Assembly: GCA_023957125.1 (NCBI GenBank)
Contig: JAMLHL010000007.1
Location: 1-64,000 of the forward strand
Origin: Chitinophagaceae bacterium
GTDB taxonomy: Bacteria; Bacteroidota; Bacteroidia; Chitinophagales; Chitinophagaceae
Length of the DNA: 64,000 bases
Reading direction: 5' to 3'
The notes below the pieces were generated by a model. The model was not told where the DNA came from and did not search any database. It saw only the letters and a program-made list of their open reading frames with translations. Positions 35,220 through 43,613 of this stretch are shown here, in pieces. Position 1 is the stretch's first letter, and every line of letters begins with the position of its first letter. A program made the translations under genes and the position numbers.

Positions 35220-37196
35220 ATGTTGGATTCAAAAGTACCTGCAGGACCCGTAGAACGCAAATGGAATGATTACAAAGGTCATGTGAAACTGGTAAACCCC
35301 GCCAACAAACGCAAACTCGAAGTGATTGTAGTAGGTACCGGGTTAGCCGGCGCCTCGGCAGCCGCCACTTTAGCCGAATTAGGCTATCGTGTAAAAGCGT
35401 TTTGTTTCCAGGATTCTCCGCGGCGGGCTCATTCCATAGCCGCCCAGGGAGGAATAAACGCCGCTAAGAATTATCAGAATGACGGCGATTCCGTCTTCCG
35501 TCTCTTCTATGATACGCTCAAGGGGGGCGACTACCGTTCGCGGGAGGCCAACACCTACCGGTTGGCAGAAGTCAGCGCTAATATTATTGACCAGTGTGTA
35601 GCCCAGGGAGTTCCCTTTGCGCGGGAATACGGCGGATTGTTAGACAACCGTTCTTTTGGCGGGGTACAGGTAAAAAGAACTTTTTATGCTGCCGGACAAA
35701 CAGGGCAGCAACTGCTCCTCGGCGCCTACCAGGCGCTTGAGCGGCAGGTAGCCCTGGGAAATGTTACCATGTATGCCCGCCATGAGATGCAGGATCTGGT
35801 AATTATTGACGGGAAAGCAAGAGGCATTATATGCCGTAATCTGATCACCGGTGAACTGGAACGATTCTTCGGTCATGCGGTACTGTTATGTTCAGGGGGT
35901 TATGGCAATGTGTTTTATCTTTCTACCAATGCTATGGGCTGTAATGTTACCGCAGCCTGGAAAGCGCACAAAAAAGGAGCTTATTTCGCCAATCCCTGCT
36001 ATACTCAAATTCACCCTACCTGCATACCGGTGACGGGAGATCACCAAAGCAAGTTGACCCTCATGTCGGAATCATTGCGCAATGACGGCAGGATATGGGT
36101 TCCAAAAAATCAAAACGAAACCCGTAAAGCCAACGATATCCCTGAAGAAGAGCGGGATTACTATCTGGAAAGAAGATACCCCGCCTTTGGCAACCTGGTG
36201 CCGCGGGATGTGGCCTCCAGGGCGGCTAAAGAAAGATGCGACGCCGGCTATGGCGTGGGCACCACAAAACAGGCGGTGTATCTCGACTTCCGTTACAATC
36301 TGATCAACAAATACGGCAGGGCGGAAGCCAGCCGGCACGGTATTGAAAACCCGGATACCGAAACGCTGGTTCGCCTGGGTAAAGAAGTGGTCAAAGAAAA
36401 GTACGGCAATCTTTTTGATATGTACGAACGGATCACCGGCGAAAATCCTTATGAAGTGCCTATGCGCATTTATCCCGCTGTGCATTATACGATGGGGGGA
36501 TTATGGGTGGATTATGAATTGATGACCTCTATCCAGGGCTTATACGCTTTGGGAGAATGCAATTTCAGCGATCATGGAGCAAACCGCTTGGGCGCCTCAG
36601 CCCTGATGCAGGGTTTGGCAGACGGATACTTCGTTATCCCTTATACGATCGGCAATTACCTGGCGAACGAAATTTCGGTAAAGCCTGTTCCCACAACGCA
36701 CGAAGCTTTTGAAGCCGCCGAAAAAGCCGTTAGCGATCGCATGAACCACCTCATGAACATCAAAGGAAAGCAATCGGTTGAAACCTTTCATAAGCGTCTC
36801 GGGAAGATCATGTGGGAGAAATGCGGCATGGCGCGTAATGAAGCCGGGCTGAAAGAAGGTATTGAAGAAATCAGGGCTTTGAGAAAAGAATTCTGGAATG
36901 ATCTGAAAATCCCCGGTGAGATCAAAGAAATGAATCCCGAACTGGATAAAGCCAACCGCGTAGCCGATTTCATGGAATTGGGTGAACTGATGTGTATAGA
37001 CGCGCTTAACAGAACCGAAAGCTGCGGCTGCCATTTCCGCGAGGAAAGCCAGACTGCAGACGGGGAAGCGCTCCGGATAGACGATCAGTTTCAACACGTT
37101 TCTGCCTGGGAATTTAAAGGAGACGACAACTGGGAATTACACAAGGAACACCTGGAATTTGAATTGGCCAAGCCAACGCAGAGGAATTATAAGTAA
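35220..37196 (+). CDS. sdhA: Succinate dehydrogenase/fumarate reductase flavoprotein subunit
   Basis: A 658-residue FAD-linked catalytic subunit. [22 protein letters not shown] binds the ADP part of [23 protein letters not shown] contains the region of covalent FAD attachment, and [13 protein letters not shown] and [15 protein letters not shown] belong to the active-site and FAD regions. The long form is typical of Bacteroidota enzymes paired with a five-helix cytochrome b. Its stop codon overlaps the left arm of the inserted element at 37195. Confidence 0.96.
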   Translation: MLDSKVPAGPVERKWNDYKGHVKLVNPANKRKLEVIVVGTGLAGASAAATLAELGYRVKAFCFQDSPRRAHSIAAQGGINAAKNYQNDGDSVFRLFYDTLKGGDYRSREANTYRLAEVSANIIDQCVAQGVPFAREYGGLLDNRSFGGVQVKRTFYAAGQTGQQLLLGAYQALERQVALGNVTMYARHEMQDLVIIDGKARGIICRNLITGELERFFGHAVLLCSGGYGNVFYLSTNAMGCNVTAAWKAHKKGAYFANPCYTQIHPTCIPVTGDHQSKLTLMSESLRNDGRIWVPKNQNETRKANDIPEEERDYYLERRYPAFGNLVPRDVASRAAKERCDAGYGVGTTKQAVYLDFRYNLINKYGRAEASRHGIENPDTETLVRLGKEVVKEKYGNLFDMYERITGENPYEVPMRIYPAVHYTMGGLWVDYELMTSIQGLYALGECNFSDHGANRLGASALMQGLADGYFVIPYTIGNYLANEISVKPVPTTHEAFEAAEKAVSDRMNHLMNIKGKQSVETFHKRLGKIMWEKCGMARNEAGLKEGIEEIRALRKEFWNDLKIPGEIKEMNPELDKANRVADFMELGELMCIDALNRTESCGCHFREESQTADGEALRIDDQFQHVSAWEFKGDDNWELHKEHLEFELAKPTQRNYK

Positions 37197-37694
37197 TTTG
37201 ATGATTTGAAAATGGGATGATTTGAAAATGAGGGAAAGGAAAGTCTGCATTGATGAATCCAAAATGCTAATCTTGAAATTTTCCGGAATGAGAAATGATA
37301 AACACAATTTAATAGTCGAAAAGACGATAGATTTTTCATTGTCAGTTATTGAATATTGTGAACAATTGGAAAGAGATAAAAAATTCGTAATCGCTAACCA
37401 GCTATTACGTGCCGCAACTTCAATTGGGGCAAATGTTTTTGAAGCACAAGATGCGGAAAGTAAGGCTGATTTTATTCATAAAATGAAGGTTGCCGCAAAA
37501 GAAGCCAGTGAATCTTACTATTGGATAACTCTTTGCGCTAAAAGTAAAAATTATAGATTTGACAATAAAATATTTGATGATTTGACAGAAATTGTTAAGA
37601 TACTATCCAAAATAATTTCTTCTGCAAAGAAAAAATCCTTAGGATTGGCAGGGATATTTCCCCATGCATTTTCAAATCTTCAAATTTTCAAATT
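37195..37694 (+). mobile_element. Intervening-sequence-like element inside the sdh operon
   Basis: Left arm 37195-37214 (AATTTGATGATTTGAAAATG) and right arm 37667-37686 are complementary at 19 of 20 positions. A second copy of GATGATTTGAAAATG follows on the left at 37216-37230, and the right arm continues with a further TTCAAATT unit to 37694. The arms enclose a four-helix-bundle gene. The interior is clearly more AT-rich than sdhA and sdhB. Layout and cargo copy the intervening sequences of 23S rRNA genes, here in a protein operon. The 19-nt right-arm core occurs again at 5118-5136. Confidence 0.7.
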
Positions 37695-37704
37695 GGGTAT
37701 TTGA
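37288..37704 (+). CDS. Four-helix-bundle protein of the 23S rRNA intervening-sequence family
   Basis: A 138-residue protein. [60 protein letters not shown] and [13 protein letters not shown] are the four helices of the TIGR02436/S23-type family, related in fold to the Avd proteins of diversity-generating retroelements. The family usually begins at the MRND methionine, hence the start at 37288; ATG 37228 in the left arm is the alternative. The last residues ([13 protein letters not shown]) are translated from the right arm, and the stop at 37702-37704 lies two bases before the sdhB start, so translation is probably coupled. Function of the family is unknown; members are basic and bind nucleic acid. 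Confidence 0.85.
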   Translation: MRNDKHNLIVEKTIDFSLSVIEYCEQLERDKKFVIANQLLRAATSIGANVFEAQDAESKADFIHKMKVAAKEASESYYWITLCAKSKNYRFDNKIFDDLTEIVKILSKIISSAKKKSLGLAGIFPHAFSNLQIFKLGI

Positions 37705-37706
37705 CT

Positions 37707-38471
37707 ATGGAACATTATACAATGAACCTCACCTTAAAGGTGTGGAAGCAAAAAAATCAGAACACGAGAGGTCATTTTGAAACCTACCAGGTGAAAGATA
37801 TTTCTTCGGAAATGTCGTTTTTGGAAATGTTCGATGTATTGAACGAACGATTGATTGAAGAAAATAGAGAGCCTATCGCTTTTGATCACGATTGTCGCGA
37901 AGGGATCTGCGGCATGTGTTCGATGTATATCAACGGACGGCCTCACGGTCCCTGGCACGGCACCACTACCTGCCAGTTGCATATGAGAGCATTTAAAGAC
38001 GGCGATACAATCGTGGTAGAACCCTGGCGGGCGAATGCCTTCCCGGTGATTAAAGACCTGATGGTTGACCGTGGCGCTTTCGACCGCATCATACAGGCAG
38101 GGGGCTATATTTCAGTGAATACGGGGAGCGCGGCGGATGCCAATGCCATCCCGGTGGAAAAGGAAAAAGCCGACCAGGCCTTCACCGCTGCAGCCTGTAT
38201 TGGTTGCGGAGCCTGTGTAGCCGCCTGCAAAAACAGTTCGGCTATGCTGTTTGTTTCGGCCAAAGTAGCTCAACTGGCTTTATTACCGCAGGGCGCTCCC
38301 GAAAAGAAATCGAGGGTATTGGATATGATAGACCAGATGGATAAGGAAGGATTTGGTTCCTGCACCATGACAGGCGCATGCGAAGCTGTATGTCCAAAAG
38401 AAATTTCGGTGGACAATATTGCAAGATTAAACGAACAATATCTTTCGGCGGTGCTAACCATAGATAAATAA
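37707..38471 (+). CDS. sdhB: Succinate dehydrogenase/fumarate reductase iron-sulfur subunit
   Basis: A 254-residue protein with a [2Fe-2S] ferredoxin domain ([16 protein letters not shown] plus a later Cys in TTCQLHMR) and a two-cluster C-terminal domain ([28 protein letters not shown]). It passes electrons between SdhA and SdhC. ATG 37707 is used; ATG 37722 ([10 protein letters not shown]) is an equally likely start. It is separated from sdhA by the four-helix-bundle element, so operon expression depends on how the transcript there is handled. Confidence 0.95.
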   Translation: MEHYTMNLTLKVWKQKNQNTRGHFETYQVKDISSEMSFLEMFDVLNERLIEENREPIAFDHDCREGICGMCSMYINGRPHGPWHGTTTCQLHMRAFKDGDTIVVEPWRANAFPVIKDLMVDRGAFDRIIQAGGYISVNTGSAADANAIPVEKEKADQAFTAAACIGCGACVAACKNSSAMLFVSAKVAQLALLPQGAPEKKSRVLDMIDQMDKEGFGSCTMTGACEAVCPKEISVDNIARLNEQYLSAVLTIDK

Positions 38472-38529
38472 TCGCAAAGCAAAGCCGGTAAAACCCTAGT
38501 ACGGCAGTAAATTGCAGGCAAACAAAGAC

Positions 38530-39429
38530 ATGCAGACGGATCATATTTCCGTGACCGATGTTGAAATCCCGCTAACGCGGCAAAAGAATATCCAACTGTC
38601 GGTACTCCGCCTGGATCAGCTTCACCCCGTTATTTCGGGCAATAAATGGTTCAAGCTGAAATATTATCTCCGGGAAGCCAAAGACCTCGGCTTCGATACC
38701 CTCCTCACCTTTGGCGGCGCCTATTCCAATCACATAGCGGCGACCGCTTACGCCGCAAAAGAACAGCATTTTAAAGCCATCGGGGTAATCCGGGGAGAAG
38801 AACCGGCACAATGGTCACATACGCTGCAAAAGGCAGCGGCGTTCGGGATGAAATTCGTTTTCCTGTCGCGAAGCAATTTTACCGCGGTTAAAAGGGATAC
38901 CAACCCGGAGCGGTTCCGGGAACAATTTGGCAGGGTTTACATTGTCCCTGAAGGCGGATACGGACTCCCGGGCGTTAGGGGTGCAAAGGAGATGCTGAAC
39001 TGTACCGATATCAAAAGCTATACCCATATCGCTGCGGCAGTGGGCACCGGCGCTACCATTACCGGCTTATTGCAGGCTTCACTGCCCGGCCAACAGGTAT
39101 TGGGCATCAGCGTTTTGAAAAACAACCGGAGCCTGTGGAACGAAATTGAACAATTGCATACAATGCCCCTGCCCAACCGGTTTCACTTGTTCCATGATTT
39201 TCATTTCGGAGGGTATGCAAAGTTTGACGCGGACCTGATCTCGTTCATGAATAGATTTTACCATATATCAAACATTCCCCTCGACTTTGTATATACGGCA
39301 AAAATGATGTACGGGCTTATCAAACTGGCAGAAAAAAATTGCTTTCCCACGCATTCCCGGGTACTTTCCATACACACGGGGGGACTGCAGGGCAACAAGT
39401 CGTTTCCACCCGGCGTTTTAATATTTTAA
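38530..39429 (+). CDS. PLP-dependent ACC deaminase / D-cysteine desulfhydrase family enzyme
   Basis: A 299-residue fold-type II PLP enzyme. Lys39 in ISGNKWFKLKYYL is the probable cofactor lysine, LLTFGGAYSNHIAATAYAA binds substrate, and VGTGATITGLLQA the phosphate. The family deaminates 1-aminocyclopropane-1-carboxylate or desulfhydrates D-cysteine; which applies is not decidable here. The ATG at 38530 is preferred over an upstream TTG. It is about 60 bp behind sdhB and may be read through from that operon. Confidence 0.85.
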   Translation: MQTDHISVTDVEIPLTRQKNIQLSVLRLDQLHPVISGNKWFKLKYYLREAKDLGFDTLLTFGGAYSNHIAATAYAAKEQHFKAIGVIRGEEPAQWSHTLQKAAAFGMKFVFLSRSNFTAVKRDTNPERFREQFGRVYIVPEGGYGLPGVRGAKEMLNCTDIKSYTHIAAAVGTGATITGLLQASLPGQQVLGISVLKNNRSLWNEIEQLHTMPLPNRFHLFHDFHFGGYAKFDADLISFMNRFYHISNIPLDFVYTAKMMYGLIKLAEKNCFPTHSRVLSIHTGGLQGNKSFPPGVLIF

Positions 39430-39477
39430 TAATAGTTGTAGCGTTATCTTTGCGGCTACGGTTAATAAAAAACACGG

Positions 39478-40305
39478 GTGAAAATGGTTTTCCGGCTGAT
39501 TATCTGTCTGGCATTGGTTTCTTTTGGCTATGGGGTCAGGGGTCAGGATACGCTTCCGCACTTTTCCGTTATCAACCGGAACGGAAAAGTGATCCTGAGT
39601 TGGGTAAATAATTTTCCTCTCATAAAACAATTAAGTATCCAGCGCTCTCCTGATAGTCTGAAAGGTTTCAAAACGATCCTTACCCTACCGGATCCTACAT
39701 CGGTAACCAACGGATTTCTCGATAACAACGCCCCCAATGATTCTTCCTATTATAAATTGTATATCCTGCTGGATAAGGGAGCATATATTTTCAGTAAATC
39801 ACAGAAACCGCATAAATATATCCCGCCCCCAATCGTTAAAACACCCCAGCCTCCCATACAAAAAGAGGAGTCGTTCAGCCACCCGCTTGAAACTGCAGCA
39901 AAAGCAAATCCCAACGCTACCCAACCGAAATATAACGGTGATTCCCCGGAAGCCGCAACAAAAACATACCAGCCCGCGTCTGCCGCAACCACAGCGGATA
40001 AAAAAAGAAGCGACGGGTTGAAACCCGTTAACATCAACCTGTCGCGTCCGGCAACTTTCAGACCATCGGGCTTTGTTTTCACCAATGCCGATGGAGACAT
40101 TACCATTGTATTGCCGCCCGACAGGCTGGAGAATTTCAAGATCCGGTTTTACGAAGCCAACGGGGAGCCTTTGTTTGAAATTAACCAGGTCAAAGCTTCT
40201 CTATTCACCCTGGATAAGTCGAATTTTCTGCACGCCGGCTGGTTCAGTTTTGAATTATTCGAAGGAGGGCAACTTAAAGAAAAAAACAAGATAAAAATAC
40301 CCTAA
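39478..40305 (+). CDS. Conserved secreted protein with proline-rich linker
   Basis: A 275-residue exported protein. Start is GTG 39478 (MKMVFRLIICLALVSFGYG) or ATG 39484. Residues 25-105 form a beta domain that looks fibronectin-III-like (VILSWVNNFPLIKQLSIQRSPDS), followed by a Pro/Thr/Ala-rich linker (about 115-175) and a C-terminal beta domain (FVFTNADGDITIVLPPDRLENFKIRFYEANG). I know no function. A -7 type element TATCTTTG lies at 39445-39452. It converges on lipB with only 3 bp between stop codons. Confidence 0.72.
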   Translation: MKMVFRLIICLALVSFGYGVRGQDTLPHFSVINRNGKVILSWVNNFPLIKQLSIQRSPDSLKGFKTILTLPDPTSVTNGFLDNNAPNDSSYYKLYILLDKGAYIFSKSQKPHKYIPPPIVKTPQPPIQKEESFSHPLETAAKANPNATQPKYNGDSPEAATKTYQPASAATTADKKRSDGLKPVNINLSRPATFRPSGFVFTNADGDITIVLPPDRLENFKIRFYEANGEPLFEINQVKASLFTLDKSNFLHAGWFSFELFEGGQLKEKNKIKIP

Positions 40306-40308
40306 GAA

Positions 40309-41046
40309 TCATTTCGTGCACGGGTGGGAGGTAAGCACGCAATCAAATACCTCCTCAAAACAGGTTTTCAGTTTTTGCTTTACCGCCGTCATGCCCGGGT
40401 TATACCCGAGTTCTTTTTCAATAGAGGTAACCTGCTTGTTTGCTATACCACAGGGAATAATATCGTTGAAGCAGGCCAGATCGGTGTTTACATTCAATGC
40501 GAAGCCGTGCATGGTTATCCATCTGCTGCACCGGACGCCAATAGCACAGATCTTTCTTTCCCGGCCTTTTATTGCAGGTTCAATCCATACACCCGTTTCG
40601 CCCTTCGACCGTTCGCCTTGTATGCCATACCATTGTAAGGTACGGATGATCACTTCCTCAAGGTTGTAGATGTACCGGCCGATATCGGTATAAAATTTTT
40701 CCAGGTCAAGAACAGGATAACCCACGATCTGCCCTGGCCCATGAAAAGTGATATCTCCTCCCCTGTTGGTACGATACACTTCAATACCCTTTTTAGCCAG
40801 ATAATCTTCGCTCACCAGGATGTTTTCAATACGACCGCTTTTGCCCAAAGTATAAACAGGCGGATGTTCGCAAAGTAAAAACCGGTGCCGGGTATCCGCA
40901 GGAGCAATATTGGGAGAACCATTCCCCGATTCGCTGTCTCTCTTTGCTGATTTTGCAACCAGTTGCGTTTGCAATATCTGTTCCTGGTAGTCCCAGGCCG
41001 GTTTATAACCAATGAGGCCTAAATCTTCAAAATTCACTTCCTGCAT
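40309..41046 (-). CDS. lipB: Octanoyl-[acyl-carrier-protein]-protein octanoyltransferase
   Basis: A 245-residue enzyme that moves octanoate from acyl carrier protein to lipoyl domains, the first step of lipoate synthesis. RTNRGGDITFHGPGQIVGYPVLDL is the signature, ICAIGVRCSRWITMHGFALNV holds the catalytic Lys-equivalent region and the Cys of IIPCGIANKQVTS is the acyl-carrying residue. An insertion of about 18 residues near position 40 (SAKRDSESGNGSPNIAPA) is unusual. Single gene; the island begins just upstream of it. Confidence 0.95.
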   Translation of the reverse strand: MQEVNFEDLGLIGYKPAWDYQEQILQTQLVAKSAKRDSESGNGSPNIAPADTRHRFLLCEHPPVYTLGKSGRIENILVSEDYLAKKGIEVYRTNRGGDITFHGPGQIVGYPVLDLEKFYTDIGRYIYNLEEVIIRTLQWYGIQGERSKGETGVWIEPAIKGRERKICAIGVRCSRWITMHGFALNVNTDLACFNDIIPCGIANKQVTSIEKELGYNPGMTAVKQKLKTCFEEVFDCVLTSHPCTK

Positions 41047-41108
41047 GGGCCAAATTTACGGTAAGAATTTCATAGCTGATTTTGAGAAAAAAATAATAAA
41101 ACCCCAAC

Positions 41109-41200
41109 GGCTGCGGTCTGACCTGCGGTACCGACCGCAGCCCGCTGTATGCCAGTCTCCCGACTACATATTCTCTATGTTCTTCGGGGATTCCGTCCCG
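41109..41200. repeat. Multi-hairpin repeat, copy A (diverged)
   Basis: Shares with copies B (43623-43739) and C (44301-44442) the series GCGGTCTGACCTGCGG/CCGACCGC, CCCGCTGTA-GCCAGTCTCC and GGG-CCGTCCCG, but lacks their last 45 bp and has many substitutions. The gap 41047-41364 contains nothing else except a decayed piece of the CHC2-primase tail. Confidence 0.75.
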
Positions 41201-41261
41201 CTCAACCCTGCTCTCCGGCAAGATAATACATAATAACTATTCGTAATAGAGAAGAAATGTA

Positions 41262-41345
41262 GAGATCCTCAGTAGTCGTTCTGTAGGGTTTTCATAGTGG
41301 CAGGGGATATACATCCTGCTTCGGCTCGTCAGTTAATACCATTGT
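41262..41345 (-). pseudogene. Duplicated tail fragment of the CHC2-primase-like gene
   Basis: On the minus strand LTDEPKQDVYP, then after a frame change PATMKTLQNDY, parallels LTEEQQQDVYPAATMETAEAI in the larger pseudogene at 41545-42030. It shows that the end of that gene was duplicated and then decayed. Confidence 0.5.
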
Positions 41346-41364
41346 CACATTGCCAAGATGGTCT

Positions 41365-41544
41365 CTCCCTGGCGCAGATTTGGTAGCCTTGCTTTGTGCT
41401 TAGCCAGACCTGCTGCCTTGCTTTTACTTATCTTATTTTCTTAAATGAGCATTGAAATAAATAATACGCCTATTATTATTGCCAAACAAGTAATGCTCAG
41501 GCAACAAGTCAGCTATCACACAACGCCAGTGCTGCAGACTTGCG
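41365..41544 (+). repeat. 180-bp direct repeat, left copy
   Basis: Starts at CTCCCTGGCGCAG and ends at CTGCAGACTTGCG. The right copy at 43434-43613 has the same length and about six substitutions. The repeat holds a short frame beginning MSIEINNTPIIIAKQVMLRQ that is open in both copies but runs into different sequence beyond them. Together the copies frame about 1.9 kb that carries the toxin-antitoxin genes. Confidence 0.9.
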
Positions 41545-42030
41545 ACCGTATCAGAATTCCGCTTTTGGCAAAGCGGGTAAGATCTATATTGTCATAATAG
41601 ATGTTTTCCGTAATAGCCTCCGCCGTTTCCATGGTGGCTGCCGGATACACATCCTGCTGCTGCTCTTCGGTCAGCACTATAATGCTCGGTCTTAGTTTCT
41701 GGAAGATGTCGCCTGAGTTTTCGGGTTGTATGGTTGGCTTGGGTGCTGCCTGTTGTGTTGCTACTCCTACTTTGGGCTTTTAGTATAGCTTCATACTTAG
41801 TGCAGCTTTCTTTGTCCTGTATAAACTGTATCGTATCTATCTTTTTGCCATCCATTTTTGCAGTTGCCACTAAAACAAAATATTGTGTTCGTCTCCGCAT
41901 ACACCTGCATACTCGGGTTTTTATCATCGTGGAAGGGACAGCATACCATTCTATTTTTGCTCGGCTGTAATCCGTAATGCTGCAATACCGTGAGGATGCT
42001 TAAAGACCTGATGATTTCTGCTATTTCCAT
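41545..42030 (-). pseudogene. Decayed CHC2 zinc-finger primase-like gene
   Basis: The start MEIAEIIRSLSILTVLQHYG, then CCPFHDDKNPSMQVY and TIFCFSGNCK, is a CHC2 zinc finger (C-x2-H, then C-x4-C spacing) as in DnaG-like proteins of mobile elements. The reading then shifts: KKIDTIQFIQDKESCTKYEAILKA is in a second frame (shift near 41865-41885) and KPKVGVATQQAAPKPTIQPE through ENIYYDNIDLTRFAKSGILI in a third (shift near 41785). At least two frameshifts make it non-functional. The toprim domain expected after it is absent. It is a relic of a transposon or conjugative element. Confidence 0.8.
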
Positions 42031-42117
42031 TTTCGAAAATTTGTGTTACAATTTTTTTACACGACAAAGCCCAAAAAACTTATATGTTAGATTTATTTTA
42101 CACTAAATTTTTACATA

Positions 42118-42147
42118 TTGACTATTTTGGCTTATTTTGTAACTTTG
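42118..42147 (+). promoter_or_regulatory. Promoter of the XRE-toxin-antitoxin genes
   Basis: TTG at 42118-42120, then 19 bp, then TAACTTTG at 42140-42147, a full-consensus match, 21 bp before the ATG of the regulator. Repeated TTTTACA motifs at 42050-42058 and 42095-42117 in the same gap are possible operator sites for autoregulation. Confidence 0.68.
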
Positions 42148-42168
42148 TAGTATCAAAAATTCAAGATT

Positions 42169-42534
42169 ATGGATATTGCAGAACAGATAAAGAAGATTAG
42201 AAAGGAAAAAGGCTTATCGCAACAAGATCTAGCCGACAAGCTTTCTATGAACAGGGTGCAATACAACCGCATAGAAACAGGCAAAAGCGACCCTACAATG
42301 AATATTTTACAGCGTATCGCAAATGTGCTTGATGTTAATGTGGTAGAGTTTTTTGAAGCCAAAAACAACGGAACGGAAGTGCATACAGTAAATGAACCGC
42401 TTTTGCAAAAGGTGCGTTTATTGGAAGAACTGGACGAAGTGCAGAGAAATTCTATCTGCAATATGATTGATACCGCCATTGCAAACAAACGCCTGAAAGA
42501 AGCATTGAGCAACGCAATGAACATTACCATTTAA
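42169..42534 (+). CDS. XRE-family helix-turn-helix regulator
   Basis: A 121-residue DNA-binding protein. Residues 5-60 are the Cro/C1 HTH (IKKIRKEKGLSQQDLADKLSMNRVQYNRIETGKSDPTMNILQRIANVLDV), followed by a helical C-terminal part (LEELDEVQRNSICNMIDTAIANKRL) typical of small regulators on mobile islands. It lies 12 bp before the antitoxin gene and shares a promoter with it, so it may repress the three-gene unit. Confidence 0.9.
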   Translation: MDIAEQIKKIRKEKGLSQQDLADKLSMNRVQYNRIETGKSDPTMNILQRIANVLDVNVVEFFEAKNNGTEVHTVNEPLLQKVRLLEELDEVQRNSICNMIDTAIANKRLKEALSNAMNITI

Positions 42535-42546
42535 AAATTAAAGACA

Positions 42547-42756
42547 ATGAAAGTATTAGTAGATATTCCCGACAATGAAGCGACTTTCGGAATGAAAGTG
42601 CTGAAAAGCCTTTCCTTCGTAAAGAAGGCTAAGCCTATGACTGTGGGTGCCGTTGAACTTTGGGACGACCTGAAGGAAGCTGCCGAGCAGGTACGCTTGC
42701 ACAAACAGGGTAAACTAAAATTGAAAACGGCACAAGAGCTTCTGAATGAGTTATAG
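42547..42756 (+). CDS. Antitoxin partner of the RelE/ParE toxin
   Basis: A 69-residue protein (MKVLVDIPDNEATFGMKVLKSL) with an N-terminal beta-strand and helices, ending KLKLKTAQELLNEL, which resembles the toxin-wrapping tail of small antitoxins. Assignment rests mainly on position: it overlaps the toxin start by 11 bp. I do not know the family by name. Confidence 0.75.
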   Translation: MKVLVDIPDNEATFGMKVLKSLSFVKKAKPMTVGAVELWDDLKEAAEQVRLHKQGKLKLKTAQELLNEL

Positions 42757-43081
42757 CATTATCACTACCCACCGATTTGAGAAAGAACTCAAACGACTGA
42801 TAAAAAAATTCCCTTCGCTCAAAAATGAGTTTGCCGAACTGATTGCAGGGATTACTGAAAATCCCGAACTCGGTACTTTTATTGGCAACAGTTGTTATAA
42901 AACACGTTTGGCCATCGGTAGCAAAGGAAAGGGCAAAAGTGGCGGTGCAAGAGTGATTACTTACCTGTATATTGAAACGGAAACGGTCTATCTCCTTACC
43001 ATTTACGACAAGGGCAAAAAAGCCGACCTAAAGCCCAATGAACTCAAAGAAATGATTGAAAGTCTGGAACTGGATATATAA
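42746..43081 (+). CDS. RelE/ParE-family toxin
   Basis: A 111-residue protein. ITTHRFEKELKRLIKKFPSLKNEFAELIAGI, YKTRLAIGSKGKGKSGGARVITYL and VYLLTIYDKGKKADLKPNELKEMIESL are the alpha-alpha-beta layout of the RelE/ParE superfamily. Members either cleave mRNA on the ribosome or inhibit gyrase; the catalytic set is not certain enough to choose. The start overlaps the antitoxin gene, which is typical of type II pairs. Terminator follows at 43090. Confidence 0.87.
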   Translation: MSYSIITTHRFEKELKRLIKKFPSLKNEFAELIAGITENPELGTFIGNSCYKTRLAIGSKGKGKSGGARVITYLYIETETVYLLTIYDKGKKADLKPNELKEMIESLELDI

Positions 43082-43089
43082 ACAACAAA

Positions 43090-43115
43090 GCCCGATTAAA
43101 TCGGGCGTTTGCTTT
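43090..43115. terminator. Terminator between toxin and the leftward hypothetical gene
   Basis: GCCCGAT-taa-ATCGGGC (43090-43106) is a perfect 7-bp stem followed by GTTTGCTTTT. It lies between convergent genes whose stops are at 43081 and 43115. Confidence 0.75.
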
Positions 43116-43411
43116 TATGATTTCATTATTATCTCAACCTTTTCATTATCTGACAAATCCCAATACCACCACTTACCGGAATTTTCTTTTTCATCAATAA
43201 ACCTTCTCATATAAGGTATCCTAAATAAACTTAAAAGTAGCACAAAGGATTTCATTAGTTCATTTTCGGGTAGATTTTCGAGTTTTTGTAAATTGTGATT
43301 TGCAACTCCTTTTTTAAGCAAAATACAAGGCGTGAAAGTAGGCTTTAAACCACTGTTGACTATAGCTGGTTCAATATCTTCGCTTTTCGGCTTTGATTGC
43401 ATATATTTCAT
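43115..43411 (-). CDS. Hypothetical island protein, 98 aa
   Basis: A soluble protein (MKYMQSKPKSEDIEPAIVNSG) with a C-terminal part rich in Trp and charged residues (ENSGKWWYWDLSDNEKVEII). It is more AT-rich than the core genes, in keeping with the island. I recognise no domain. It converges on the toxin gene and lies between it and the right 180-bp repeat. Confidence 0.55.
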   Translation of the reverse strand: MKYMQSKPKSEDIEPAIVNSGLKPTFTPCILLKKGVANHNLQKLENLPENELMKSFVLLLSLFRIPYMRRFIDEKENSGKWWYWDLSDNEKVEIIMKS

Positions 43412-43433
43412 CCTCCAATTTCATTCTAAAATA

Positions 43434-43613
43434 CTCCCTGGCGCAGGTTTGGTAGCCTTGCTTTGTGCTTAGCCAGACCTGCTGCCTTGCTTTTACTTAT
43501 CTTATTTTCTTAAATGAGCATTGAAATAAATAATATGTCTATTATTATTGTGAAACAAGCAATGCTCAGGCAACAAGTCAGCTATCACACAACGCCAGTG
43601 CTGCAGACTTGCG
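43434..43613 (+). repeat. 180-bp direct repeat, right copy
   Basis: Same boundaries and length as 41365-41544, same orientation, about six substitutions. Distance between corresponding positions is 2069 bp. Recombination between the copies would delete the toxin-antitoxin segment as a circle. Confidence 0.9.

Noticed and set aside
37222..37287. TTG start of the four-helix-bundle gene inside the left arm
   Set aside because: Known family members begin at the MRND methionine; the extra residues are translated from arm sequence. ATG 37228 is kept only as an alternative.
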